From NCBI RefSeq assembly GCF_963576615.1, contig NC_088713.1, positions 64,116,114 to 64,180,113 on the forward strand: a DNA stretch of 64,000 nt, written 5' to 3'. Shown here piece after piece: positions 48,086 through 58,535 of the stretch; within the stretch, counting starts at the first letter, position 1, and each line of letters begins with the position of its first letter. The notes below the pieces were generated by a model. That model searched no databases and was not told where the DNA came from. It saw only the letters and a program-made list of their open reading frames with translations. Source of the DNA: Watersipora subatra. Lineage: Eukaryota; Bryozoa; Gymnolaemata; Cheilostomatida; Watersiporidae. The translations under genes were made by a program, and so were the position numbers.

Positions 48086-48457
48086 TATACCGGTAAACAA
48101 TCTTTATATCTCAATCAATAACATCATAAAACTTAATTCGTCATCTTCGCATGAATGCTTCACAATATTTTTCTCGTATCGAATGCCTGTTCGAATGTGA
48201 ATACTCACTAAGCTCCTATCAATACTGTGAACGCATCTGTGATTTACGATCTCCTCTCTTAATTCTGAACCAGTGTTATTTTTCTTTTGAGGAAGTATTA
48301 AAGAGAATCCCTTCTCATCAATTTAGCCGTACACATATTAAATGACAGATATCTAAGCGTATGAACTCTTCGTTAACTTCTTACTCATTAGCTGATCCTT
48401 CAACTGCATCCATAACTATCTGCCTTAATATTGCTTACTAAAGTGCTTGTGTTTAAC

Positions 48458-48464
48458 TATAAAA
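48458..48464 (+). promoter_or_regulatory. TATA box of first Polinton ORF
   Basis: TATAAAA, 50 bp before the ATG at 48514. A 64-codon Cys-containing frame at 48151-48345 upstream is unsupported. Confidence 0.4.
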
Positions 48465-48513
48465 TACAAATGAGACTTAACAAAATTTATTTAAGCATCA
48501 GTCATCATTGAAG

Positions 48514-48822
48514 ATGTCCACAATAGAATCATCTATATCATTACATACAGAAGATGAATCCGACAGTGCTACAATAAATATCAATCCTATAACTCCCAGA
48601 CATCCACTAAGCGATCAAGCTAATGACCTTGATACTCATGAAGTCATTAGATCGGTCAAAAATATGTCCATACGCGTCTTTTGCGGTTTGTTTTTTATCG
48701 CTTTGTTTCTCGTTGTTGAAGTTGTACTCACATCTATTCAGTCTGAGAAAGTCTATGAGACGGCAGTGGACTCCTTCAATTCATCTACAATATTAGGATT
48801 GATTAAATCATTAGCATCATAA
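48514..48822 (+). CDS. Polinton small membrane protein
   Basis: 102 aa. Hydrophilic acidic N-terminus (about 50 residues), one transmembrane helix (VFCGLFFIALFLVVEVVL), then about 30 residues. ATG 48514 is the first real start, two codons inside a longer open frame. Eleven bases after the stop is a good splice donor (AAG|GTAAGG at 48834) whose acceptor TTTCAG joins directly to the next ORF's ATG at 48941, so one transcript may carry both. Family not recognised. Confidence 0.5.
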   Translation: MSTIESSISLHTEDESDSATININPITPRHPLSDQANDLDTHEVIRSVKNMSIRVFCGLFFIALFLVVEVVLTSIQSEKVYETAVDSFNSSTILGLIKSLAS

Positions 48823-48940
48823 CGTGTAGAAAGGTAAGGATTTAGCATTAGTTTGTATGAATTGATACATGAAAATAAAAATTAGATGATATATCAAAGT
48901 ATCAGATTATACAAACATATTGTAAATTCTGTAATTTCAG

Positions 48941-49192
48941 ATGGATCTAACATTGGAAAGACAACATGCTATTGTATGGATACCATCACTGAACACTACT
49001 TCCTCTAAAGCCATGAAGAAAATGTTCAAGAAAAAACTCAAGAAGTCTAACCTATCCCTTCGAAAGAAATTACTGATTAATTTATCCATTGAGGCAATAA
49101 AAGAAAACAAAAACAACCTAAAATTTAAGGATATAAACAATCGTATGGAATATGTCGATTTAAATTGTACAGCAATGAAAGCTTATTTTTGA
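48941..49192 (+). CDS. Polinton small basic protein
   Basis: 83 aa, Lys-rich in the middle (KKMFKKKLKKSNLSLRKK). The ATG follows a TTTCAG acceptor immediately. Could bind nucleic acid; no family recognised. Confidence 0.4.
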   Translation: MDLTLERQHAIVWIPSLNTTSSKAMKKMFKKKLKKSNLSLRKKLLINLSIEAIKENKNNLKFKDINNRMEYVDLNCTAMKAYF

Positions 49193-49659
49193 TAATCCAC
49201 TGTATAAATTACAATTTTTTTTTCTTTGAAGGTTACAATATAAATGAATGTACTAATACAACTCCTGACTTGTTTCAGATATATAGTGTATATTTGATTT
49301 ACAGTATTGCAAATACATTCTGAGAAAGAAAAAATTCTGCACTCAGTTTTTTTCTATTTGACACTGTTTATACAACTTACCATAAACCACGTAACTTTAC
49401 ACATATCCTATACAATAACTAAAATTCATATTGTCAAAAGAACTCATCTACACCAATGTTCTTTAAAGTCAGAATACGCACTAACTGTACAGAAAAAACC
49501 AATGAGCAGGACATTGTTTCTGCAAAATACGTACATGAATCAATAAAAAAGCATCAATAACAATAAAGTAGATTTCATTTTACATCAGCCTTATTTTTTA
49601 TCAGTTCCAGACATCTCCTGACACCTTAATTTATAAAAAAAATCATCGATCTAATATTT
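49193..49659. other. Non-coding spacer
   Basis: AT-rich. A 79-codon frame at 49307 has no motif or promoter context. Confidence 0.4.
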
Positions 49660-49908
49660 TGGAATAAAGCTGACGCTACCATCTCCGTTACCATCTCCGC
49701 TTCTTTCAGACATTCATAACAAAAAAATCATTATTCTAACATTAATACAGATAAAAGCTGACGTTACCATCTCCGCTTGAATCAAATGTTCATAAAAGCT
49801 TCTTTTTTTTCCGGCAAATCTTACAATAATAATTTCACCAGGAAAAAATCATAACTCTGACATTAATATGGATTATAGCTGACGTCAGCATTATTCCTAT
49901 CTATATAA
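49660..49908 (+). promoter_or_regulatory. Repeat-built promoter with CRE and TATA box
   Basis: About three diverged copies of an ATTAATA..GAT.(A)AAGCTGACG unit, the first two continuing (C/T)TACCATCTCCG. The last becomes the 12-bp palindrome GCTGACGTCAGC (49878-49889), a full CRE (TGACGTCA). TATATAA follows at 49902-49908, 87 bp before the ATG at 49995. Confidence 0.55.
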
Positions 49909-49994
49909 TGATACAAAAGTTGGTTGGTCTCATCATCAGCTCACAACTGCTCACAGAGATCAGAACTGCAAATTTACCAGTGGACTTGTGAAGA

Positions 49995-51482
49995 ATGGAT
50001 GAATCTGAAGCTGAGTAAGTATTTAAAATTTTATATCTCATCATTTTAGGTTGGTTAGAGAATACACAGTGATACGATTATGCACAATCACTAAATACAT
50101 AACTACCTCTTCAGATATTCATAAATTGTTTAAAATTTTAGTCAAACCGCAAGAATGGAAACGCTGGAGAAAAAACTAGCAGAAGAAATTAAAAGGCTAC
50201 AAGACAAAAAGAAGAATTCAAGGAAACGAAAAAGGTACTAATATTCAAACATACCTAGTTAGCGTTGCAAATAGTGCAGCTCAGATGTACATTTCGAGGA
50301 TGCAACCTGCATATATTTTGGTAAATAGGTTTATTTATCGGTATATTTTCATATATATGTATATCTCCTACTTCTTCGTCTATTCGTGGTAGCGGTGGTA
50401 GAGGTCGAATTTTTATCCACCAAGGTGGGAATCTAAACATTTTTATGCCTGACGAAATCACACCTATAGCTATTCTTTATAATCCTTGGTTACGAGTGAT
50501 GAGATATTGCCTATAGTCATTCTTTATAAACCTTGAAATGTTTAGCTATTAATTTTGGTGCAGAGCAAAAGTTTATTGTTCTTTGGTTAATATATATATA
50601 TATATATATTCTAGTTCAATAGGTCTAAATTATTATTTGGACAGTGACGCAGACATGGGCCAAAACATTCCTGCGGAAAAGAGCAAAACGCTTTCTCATC
50701 AACCTACCACAAGGTAACTACTTTATTCAATAACCATCATTTTAAAAACGTGCACTACGATTAATCTGACAAATGATGATTTGATATGACACGACCAACT
50801 ATTTATTTGTAGTGCCATGTCTAACCGAGAACCCCTGTCCAGTGAAAAAGCTGGTGAGAAATCTTCTGTCACTACGAAAGATAGCTCATTCGGTATTGGC
50901 AACCAAGCTGATGGTCCTTGTCTGACAGAACCATATCATTTTGATGTTGATCTGCTTTCAGTCGTTATTGACAACAACGAAAAACGATACGCTGTGTACA
51001 ACAGTGATAAACGAATTTATGTAAAGAGTGCGCCTACCAATGGCCCTATACAAATACGATATAGTAAAATGGCTTCAGGTTCACCAAACATACTGGTAAA
51101 AAAAAGTGAAGTATTGCTAAGATTGAAAGATGGTTTGAGCCAAAAATTAAATGCCGAAATTGGTTTCTACTCCAAACCTGAAAACGAGTTTATATCTCCT
51201 TTTCTTGATACAGTGATGAATAACAAAAGAGAAAAATGTATCAGTGCCATTGACAAAGGCGAAGTAAAATTGATACCTGTCAATGAACTCGAAAATAGAA
51301 ACTGTGTTTTTGAGGCAATCTTGAGAAGCAGGGCTATTCAAAAATCTACCATGTACACTGATTATGTATGGAGTTTGAGTGTGTCAGAGTTGATCATTAA
51401 ACCTTGTCTACATGATTATGTGGAACAAGACTATTCGGGTCAATCGGGTCAACCGAAAGTACAATTTGGATTGAAATTATAA
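49995..51482 (+). CDS. Four-exon Polinton protein of unknown function
   Basis: Exons 49995-50014, 50142-50234, 50615-50713 and 50813-51482, all joined in phase 2 with GT-AG borders (GTAAGT, GTACTA and GTAACT donors), giving about 293 aa. The N-terminus predicts a short coiled coil (METLEKKLAEEIKRLQDK) followed at once by a basic nuclear-localisation-like run (KKKNSRKRKR), then a Ser/acidic linker. The 220-residue C-terminal part contains PYHFDVDLLSVVIDNNEKRY and ELENRNCVFEAILRSR and is unrecognised. It lies just before the polymerase under its own CRE/TATA promoter. A replication partner such as a terminal protein, or a regulator, is possible but is inference from position only. Confidence 0.6.
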
Positions 51483-51817
51483 CTTTGAAAGAACTGTATC
51501 CATTACATATCTGCGTGCATAAATGTTTATATATACATATCTTTATTAAAGAATTTGATATATAATCTCTGATTGTTATGTTCGGTATTAAATGTTCAAG
51601 TATACCACAATAAAGGTGTCTTCTTTACGCATCGCTAGTATGACTTGTTATCAAGCATATCTAGCTGGATACAGATCCGTTCACATGTGAAAATACACGT
51701 CTTGAATGATGGTATAAACTAAGCGAACAATTTAGTAAGCATGTACAGTTGAACCATTGAAACGTTCATTATGCAAATACTCAATCAAGCGTTAATAAAT
51801 TTTAAATAAAATTGTAG
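51483..51817. other. Spacer before the polymerase
   Basis: Includes TATATAA (about 51559) and a possible mini-exon ATG TTC G before GTATTA (51578-51584) with the phase needed by the zinc-finger exon. Not proven. Confidence 0.35.
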
Positions 51818-54800
51818 ATCGGTATACATGCCCAGAATGTGTCAAAACATATGCGCACAAACAATCTTTGTCAAGACATAGAATGATCAAACACACAGTC
51901 AGATGTGAGAAATGCTTGGAGATTATTCCTACCATACTCCTTTCCAAACGCAAATGCCAACAGGTTCATCTTTTGAAAAGCTATGAAACCAAAAAATAAT
52001 TTTTAAGAAATGCTATCACTTATCAATTTTCATCAATGATGATAATAAAAGATAATTTTAATGTTTTAGAATGATCAGAGTCCAATTCCATCAACATCAA
52101 AAGTTACTACGTATCCTAATGACCATAGCCAAACCCCCAACATCGATATGCTTAATAGTCCAGAAACTGTTGAGCTGATACGCAAAAATTGGAAAGCGAT
52201 GAAAACTTACTCATTAATTCAAAAGCACACCAAAATATACAACGTGTTGATAAAGGATAACGATATGATAAGCTCAATAGAAAGTTCAGCAGTACAGGCA
52301 ATATATAAAGACCAAGAACACAAATTCAAGATAAATGCAGCAGTTGGGTGTATTCTAATGAACAATACTGAAGCTACGAGTCGATACTTTCACGCATCAC
52401 CGAATGAAGATAGACTCTTTGATAAACCTTTGTTGATAGAAAATATTGATGATTTTAACGATTTCCTTCAGAAAATGAAAGATTATGATTTCATCGAACG
52501 TGTTACCAGACAAAGACCTGATACATCGTGGTCACTACACACATTATCTAACATTTCTTTTTACCTGTATCCCATTCCATCGCACCCAATTGGTTGTTGC
52601 ATAGTTTTACCTGAACATATTCGAAACAACCGTGCCTTAATATCACTGGACAAGGATAGTAACGGACATCCCTATACTGACAATCTTTGTTTCTTTAGAG
52701 CGTTGGCTATCATGAAAGCGAAAGGCAAGAAATCTGAGAAACTAGCTAACGAGTACTTTGATGCTTACATCGAATCGACGAAACTAAATAGAAGTGAGTT
52801 CACTGGAATATCTATCGAAGACCTACCAAATGTTGAGACAATTTTTAACATGTCTATTATTGTGTACGGTTTGGAAAAATCAACCAATGACTCAATCGCT
52901 CATCTAGTGAGAAAGTCTGCATTCAGTCATAAGGAGAAATTACATTTAGAGGAAACACATTTTTGCTGGATCAAGAACCTACGTTTATACACCAGATCCT
53001 ACAAGTGTTTGTATTGCTCCAAACTTTTACGCTCAGCTACTTTACTCAATAGGCATACGGCTAGTTGTACTAATGCTACGAAATTCATTTACCCTAATGG
53101 TACCTGCTCATCGCCAAAGACTATTTTTCAGCAATTAGACGAATAGGGCATCGAAGTAGAACACGATAGGCGTTATTACCCTTTCTATGCAGTGTTTGAC
53201 ACAGAGGCTTATTTCGATAAGTCTAGCTGGCCTAAGGATACTAAAACTATGACATGGGAAGCTGAACACAAAGTAGCATCAGTCAGCATAGCTAGCAATA
53301 TTCCAGGCTTTACGGAACCTGTTTGTTTTGTGAATGAAAATGGAATTGCCTATGATGTTGTGTCTAGGATGATGAAATATCTGGAAAACTTATCAGAACT
53401 GTGCTATGCGAAACTGAGATGTCAGTACGAGGATATTTTTGAAGCGATTGAAGAAAAACGGACAGAAATGATAGAGAAGGAAAAAGCCACGCTAGACAAT
53501 AATGGTGTAGACTCGCAAGAAGATATTGGTGTAGACACACTGTCATTCAAATTTCATAAACTAGAAGAGGATTTAGACAAATATCTGGCCGAACTTCTGG
53601 CATTTGGGTTCAACTCGGGCGCCTATGACATACCTCTAATCAAACAAGAGCTTGTCCAGTACCTAGTCAAACACCATAGGAAAATTTCATTTACGGTGAA
53701 GAAAGGGAATGCATACATGTGCTTGAAAACAGATCAGCTTCGCTTCTTAGACGTTACTAATTACCTAGCACCAGGATTTAGCTATTCAGCTTATTTAAAA
53801 GCAATGGATGTTGAAGCTGAGAAGTTTTTCTGGATTTACGAAAAGTTTACGTCTTTAAATGTTCTGAAGCAAACTAAATTTCCAAAGAGAGAGGATTTTT
53901 ACAGTCAATTAAAACAGGAGGGAATTAGTGAAGAAGACTATCAGTACTGCAAAGACATCTGGCGTAAGCATAACATGAAAACACTTAAGGATCTTTTAGT
54001 ATATTACCACAATGAAGACTGCCGAGGCTTTATCCAAGCGCTAGACAAGCAAACTGAATTCTTCCGTAGCAAAAACCTAGACTTTAAAATGGCTATCTCT
54101 ATGCCAGGGCTTGCAATACGAAGATTGTTACAACTTAAAAAATCTGATGCGGCACTTTTCTTATATGGTCAAAGAGACAAAGATTTATATCACTTAGTTA
54201 GGAACAATATCAGAGGAGGATTATCTATGGTGTTCAACAGATATCAGGAAAAGAATTTAACGAAAATCAAACCCGAGTACTATGGTGCTGCAGCAGAATG
54301 TACAAATGTATGTTTAGGATTTGATATAAGTGGAATGTATTTGAGCAACCTGATGAGAGAAATGCCAACTGGTGCATATGTCAGAAAAAGAAAATGTACT
54401 GATTTTAGACTTGAGAAAAAAAAAAAACACGGTCAGCTAGCTACGGAATGGATATCACATATGGAGAGAATTTTAAAAGTAGAATGTCAGCACATGTTCA
54501 ACGGTTTGGAAAAAAGATGTGGAGGCAGACAGCTACCAGTTGATGGATACGCGATGAAAGGTAATAAAGAACATGTTCTACAACTATCAGGCTGTTACTT
54601 TCATTCACACATGTGTGAATATTCCCCAAATGGCGAGCATGGAGACAAAATAAAAGATCTAGTAAATCAGTTGAAGACTTACCAAAACTTGAATTACTTG
54701 AAGTCACTAGGATACACCGTACACCATATATGGGAATGTGATTTTCTACAAATGAAAAAGAATGATCCTGAACTAAAAAGGTTCTGCGAGAATCGACCTT

Positions 54801-56168
54801 TCATAGTAGATAACAAACCAAAGCTTACAGAAGAACAGATCATTGCTGAAGTGAAAAGCCGTCAATTATTTGGAATGGTTGAATGCGATATTACCACACC
54901 CGAACACCTAAAAACTATTTTCTCTGAATATCAACCAGTATGCAAGCATGCTAACCTGTCAATAAATGATTTGAGTGATCACATGAACAAATTCACAGTC
55001 AAAAATAGCCTACTCAAATCTCCTAGCAAAACCTTACTCAACAGTTATTATGGCAAACGTATGCTCTTTGCTACTCCTCTGCTTAAATGGTACCTGAATC
55101 ATGGTTTAGAAATTACAACAGTTCATCAAATAGTGCTATACACACCAAAAAAATGTTTCACAGACTTTGGAAAAGAAGCAATGGCAGCCAGGCGTATGGG
55201 AGACGTCGACCCTACAAAGAACATCATCTCAGACTCATGCAAACTTATGGGTAGGATTATTAGAATTGATGATCAATTAAGTCCTAGCTTCCTATCGATG
55301 TTAAGGAATGAATATTTTATAACTAAGAGATATATACTATTCCATTGTAGGAAACTCTGCTTATGGAAGGACACTAGTGAATAAGGAAAATCATTCTGAT
55401 ATATCATTTCATCATTTGACGGCTGAAACAGCTTCAACTATAGTACATGAAAAAGGATTCAAAGGACTGGAAGAGATGAATGATGTGACAGAGGTTTAGC
55501 GAGCTAAGAATCTAATCAAGCTAGACATTCCTATTCAAATAGGATTCTTTGTGTTAGAGTATGCAAAGTTGTTATTACTCAGATTCTATTTTGATTTCTT
55601 GCCCGTTTTCATTCCATTTCACAAATTCTCTTTGATTCAATGTGACACTGACTCTATGTATCTCTCGCTATCAGAGCCAAATCTATTCGCAGCTGTTCCA
55701 CAGGAGAAGAGGAGACAGTTTATGCACGAGTATGAACATTGGTTTGCGGTTGAGTACTGTCAAGAACATAAACAATCATTTTTTGATTGTATGTTCAATG
55801 CAAAGCAATGGATCGTTCGAGATTGTTGCAAGGCCGTTGCGAAGTTTGACTCTCGCACAGTTGGTAAATTTCACACAGAATTGAAAGGTGATGGAGTGAT
55901 AGCTCTGTGCAGCAAATGATATTACTGCATAGGTGATCAATCCAAACACAGCTCCAAAGGAATCTCAAAGTGACACAATGCACTGACAGTTAAAGATTAT
56001 AAAGATGTACTTGCCAATCAGGAAATATCAACGGGAACTAATCGCGGTTTTAGAGTTAAAGGACATAAAATCTTTACATACATTCAAAAGAGAAAAGGCC
56101 TAAATTATCTATACGGAAAAAGAAAGGTAGCTGATGATGGAGTAACAACTTTCCCTACCCACTTATAG
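51818..56168 (+). pseudogene. Polinton protein-primed DNA polymerase B, spliced and broken
   Basis: Exons 51818-51963, 52070-55250 and 55351-56168. Exon 1 has a C2H2 finger (YTCPECVKTYAHKQSLSRH). Exon 2 begins with the Polinton N-terminal region (DNLCFFRALA; second finger YKCLYCSKLLRSATLLNRH), then the exonuclease start FDTEA, motif A FDISGMYLS, and the region before motif B. The 100-bp intron 55251-55350 interrupts motif B, whose second half NSAYG opens exon 3. Motif C is CDTDSMYLS; KGDGVIALCSK is near the end. In-frame stops: TAG 53144, TAG 55497, TGA 55917, TGA 55971; all can be single C-to-T changes. The first coding exon is uncertain. It would have copied the element by protein priming; this copy cannot make the full enzyme. 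Confidence 0.85.
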
Positions 56169-56285
56169 GCTAATTGTGTATAAGTTGTACATGATTTTGT
56201 ATATTTTGTACATATGATATAGATATAATACATTGCATATATACGCTTCAGTTATTTCTCTTCTAGCTTTCTACTTGTATCAACC

Positions 56286-56765
56286 ATGGCACTCGCTAAG
56301 GATATAACCAAATCGATAGCTGATCATTTATATTTCTTCGTTTGGTCTAAAGTAAAAAAACCTAATGTTTATTATCATGACACTAGGGTGAATAAATCTA
56401 TGAACAGACTTAACATTTTGATACAATTATTAAGCAACGAACAAAAAAATAAAATTAAACAACTTGCGATATTATCTTTAAGAAAAGATCATGATGAACT
56501 CGCAGAAATAGTATCAAACCGTATATTGGAGTCAAAATCATCCGAAGGAAATCTTATAACAATCCTTTATTTTATTGTAAGATTATGCGAATTGTACGCA
56601 TCAACAGGAAAGATCAGTAACATAAATCCTTTCATTGACAGCATACATATGCGTTTAAAAACATCATCCACTCATTCTCAAGCTAAGATGAACTTGATTG
56701 CTTTACTAGCTTCGTTCACAATTGGAATCTCTACATTATATATATTAAATACATACCATTTTTAG
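56286..56765 (+). CDS. Tail-anchored, possibly Bcl-2-like accessory protein
   Basis: 159 aa, mostly helical. A C-terminal transmembrane helix (about 136-154, LIALLASFTIGISTLYIL) ends five residues from the C-terminus, the tail-anchor layout of Bcl-2 family proteins. Residues about 79-103 (RILE....EGNLITILYFIVRLCELY) resemble a BH1 segment (the N-W-G-R region with a hydrophobic helix), but the Trp and Arg are not kept, so the match is weak. Adintovirus-type elements are reported to carry Bcl-2-like genes. It starts at the first ATG after a TATA-like stretch at about 56212-56225. Alternative: an unrelated helical membrane protein. Confidence 0.5.
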   Translation: MALAKDITKSIADHLYFFVWSKVKKPNVYYHDTRVNKSMNRLNILIQLLSNEQKNKIKQLAILSLRKDHDELAEIVSNRILESKSSEGNLITILYFIVRLCELYASTGKISNINPFIDSIHMRLKTSSTHSQAKMNLIALLASFTIGISTLYILNTYHF

Positions 56766-56778
56766 TTTATTTGGTATC

Positions 56779-57447
56779 ATGACACTTCCAATGATTCATC
56801 CTTTTTCTGCCATAGTTGCTGGACCGAGTCAAGCCGGCAAATCGATATGGGTTGCAGATTTGTTAGCTTCCAGAAAGAAAATGATAAGTCCTACACCAGA
56901 AAAGATTTATCTGTGTTATAAAGAATATCAACCCCTCTACAACACATTTAGAGATGTCATATTTCATGAAGGAATGATTGATATAAATGAACTCGATACC
57001 TCAGTTAGAAAATTGATCATATATGATGATATGATGGAACAGGTCAACCAAAACATGTCTGAAATATTTACAAAATTTGTCCACCATAGAAATATGAGCG
57101 TTGTATTTCTAACACAAAATATATTTCATAAAAATCAACATATTCGAACGATGAATCTCAACTCGAGCTATTTAATATTATTTCGAAACCCTCGAGATGT
57201 AAATCAAGTGACATTTTTGGCTAGGCAAATGTATGGAAGAAGAGAGTCTCAATTTATGATCAATGCGTTTAAAGATGCTACTTCTGTACCGTACGGTTAT
57301 CTCTTTATTGATTTAAAACAAGATACCCAAGATTGTTTGAGGTTAAGAACGTCTATATTTCCTAATAACAAGACCTATTTTTACATCCCAAAATCCATGA
57401 ACTTACCATTTGAACGGTATACATTAACCAGTACAGATCATGACTAA
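56779..57447 (+). CDS. Polinton packaging ATPase (FtsK/HerA-like)
   Basis: 222 aa, the usual compact length. Walker A GPSQAGKS at residues 15-22 right after the first strand; Walker B KLIIYDDMM at about 78-86; a sensor-like VVFLTQN follows at about 109-115. NSSYLILFRNPRD is a family landmark. It drives DNA into the capsid. Start 14 bp after the previous stop. Open throughout. Its last 8 bases overlap the next ORF (ATGACTAA). Confidence 0.9.
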   Translation: MTLPMIHPFSAIVAGPSQAGKSIWVADLLASRKKMISPTPEKIYLCYKEYQPLYNTFRDVIFHEGMIDINELDTSVRKLIIYDDMMEQVNQNMSEIFTKFVHHRNMSVVFLTQNIFHKNQHIRTMNLNSSYLILFRNPRDVNQVTFLARQMYGRRESQFMINAFKDATSVPYGYLFIDLKQDTQDCLRLRTSIFPNNKTYFYIPKSMNLPFERYTLTSTDHD

Positions 57448-57784
57448 AAGAGTTAGGAAGCATATTCCAACGCTTCAACTCCTAACAAATTGCGATAAAC
57501 ATACAACTCGTTCGGTAGTAAAATCGGCTAAACCTGAATTTATTGGCTGTATTTCAGATATTTGTCATAACGTATTACAAGGCAAAGTAAAACTATCCCC
57601 TACAGAGAAGAAGAGACTAGCGAAATATAAAACGAACATCAGAGCTATCGCTAAAAAATCTACGACTCAAAAATCCAAGCGCGAACTTATACAGAAAGGA
57701 GGATTTCTAACGAGCCTACTAGCTCCACTCATTGGTTCAATAATTCCAGTAGTTGCTAGCGCTATTGAGAAAAAAAGAAAATGA
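57440..57784 (+). CDS. Small basic Polinton virion-type protein
   Basis: 114 aa. Basic helical N-terminal region, then KRELIQKGGFLTSLLAPLIG and SIIPVVASAIEKKRK: a Gly-start amphipathic or hydrophobic segment between basic stretches. This C-terminal pattern recurs in Polinton and adintovirus gene sets and recalls small adenoviral core or membrane-active proteins. The role is inferred. Overlaps the ATPase end by 8 bp and the next start by 4 bp (ATGA). Confidence 0.6.
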   Translation: MTKRVRKHIPTLQLLTNCDKHTTRSVVKSAKPEFIGCISDICHNVLQGKVKLSPTEKKRLAKYKTNIRAIAKKSTTQKSKRELIQKGGFLTSLLAPLIGSIIPVVASAIEKKRK

Positions 57785-58533
57785 GCTCTGAAGCTAGGAA
57801 ATTTCTGTTAATCGACTCTAACAATATCGATCAGCTACTATCATTACATCCTCCTAAATCGAGACTGGAACCTATAGAGGAGAGAGAGTTGAAACAACTA
57901 GATGAAATGATGTTAGCGATAGTTAACAATCCTAAGCTATCTGAGTCTGAGAAGGTAACAGAATATAATAAAGCAATTACAGAATTTCAAAGTACACCAG
58001 TAACGAGAAACATTCAAAGGAGAAGTATCGAACCGCAGAACTATACTAACCTTCAGCAAGAGACCGATTCTAGGAAGTTAGAAGATGAAACATCGAAGGA
58101 ATTAAAAGATGACGATGGTGATACTAAGAATGCTCCAACATCAAACGACACACCAGCTAAAAAATCGGTCTATAACGTATTTGCGAGGATAGATCATCGA
58201 TATAAGGCTAAAGCAAAAAAGCTTTTAACCTCATTGAAAAATGATGTACAATATACTAGTACGGGAACAGTTTCGATACATGGGCAGAAAATTCCAGGAA
58301 GTAATATTTCTGAATTGCTCAATAAAGCTGTGAATCCTCACGGTAAATATAACGAACTGAACAGTTGGAAATTGTTCGCAGATCTTCTACCAAAACCCTT
58401 TAAACCTCAAACAGAGCAACAAAAGAAAACAAGATCTATAAAATCAACTCCTAGCCCACGAAGATATCAGACCAAATCAACACGTCGAAGACGAATGAAT
58501 GATATTGATGATTGGGAAGAACACGATTCTTGA
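57781..58533 (+). CDS. Conserved Polinton protein with PGSN motif
   Basis: 250 aa. Acidic, low-complexity centre; the C-terminal third has YKAKAKKLLTSL, then VSIHGQKIPGSNISELLNKA, a block conserved in Polinton proteins next to the integrase, then a basic Arg-rich tail. Function unknown; a virion or DNA-associated protein is likely from context. Starts in the ATGA overlap with the previous stop; its end overlaps the first integrase frame. Confidence 0.6.
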   Translation: MSSEARKFLLIDSNNIDQLLSLHPPKSRLEPIEERELKQLDEMMLAIVNNPKLSESEKVTEYNKAITEFQSTPVTRNIQRRSIEPQNYTNLQQETDSRKLEDETSKELKDDDGDTKNAPTSNDTPAKKSVYNVFARIDHRYKAKAKKLLTSLKNDVQYTSTGTVSIHGQKIPGSNISELLNKAVNPHGKYNELNSWKLFADLLPKPFKPQTEQQKKTRSIKSTPSPRRYQTKSTRRRRMNDIDDWEEHDS

Positions 58534-58535
58534 AT

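Noticed and set aside
49307..49546. 79-codon ORF in the Polinton spacer
   Set aside because: No motif, no promoter, AT-rich composition like non-coding neighbours.
53144..55973. Stop-codon recoding or an alternative genetic code in the polymerase
   Set aside because: Both TAG and TGA occur in-frame, while neighbouring genes use the same codons as true stops; decay is simpler.
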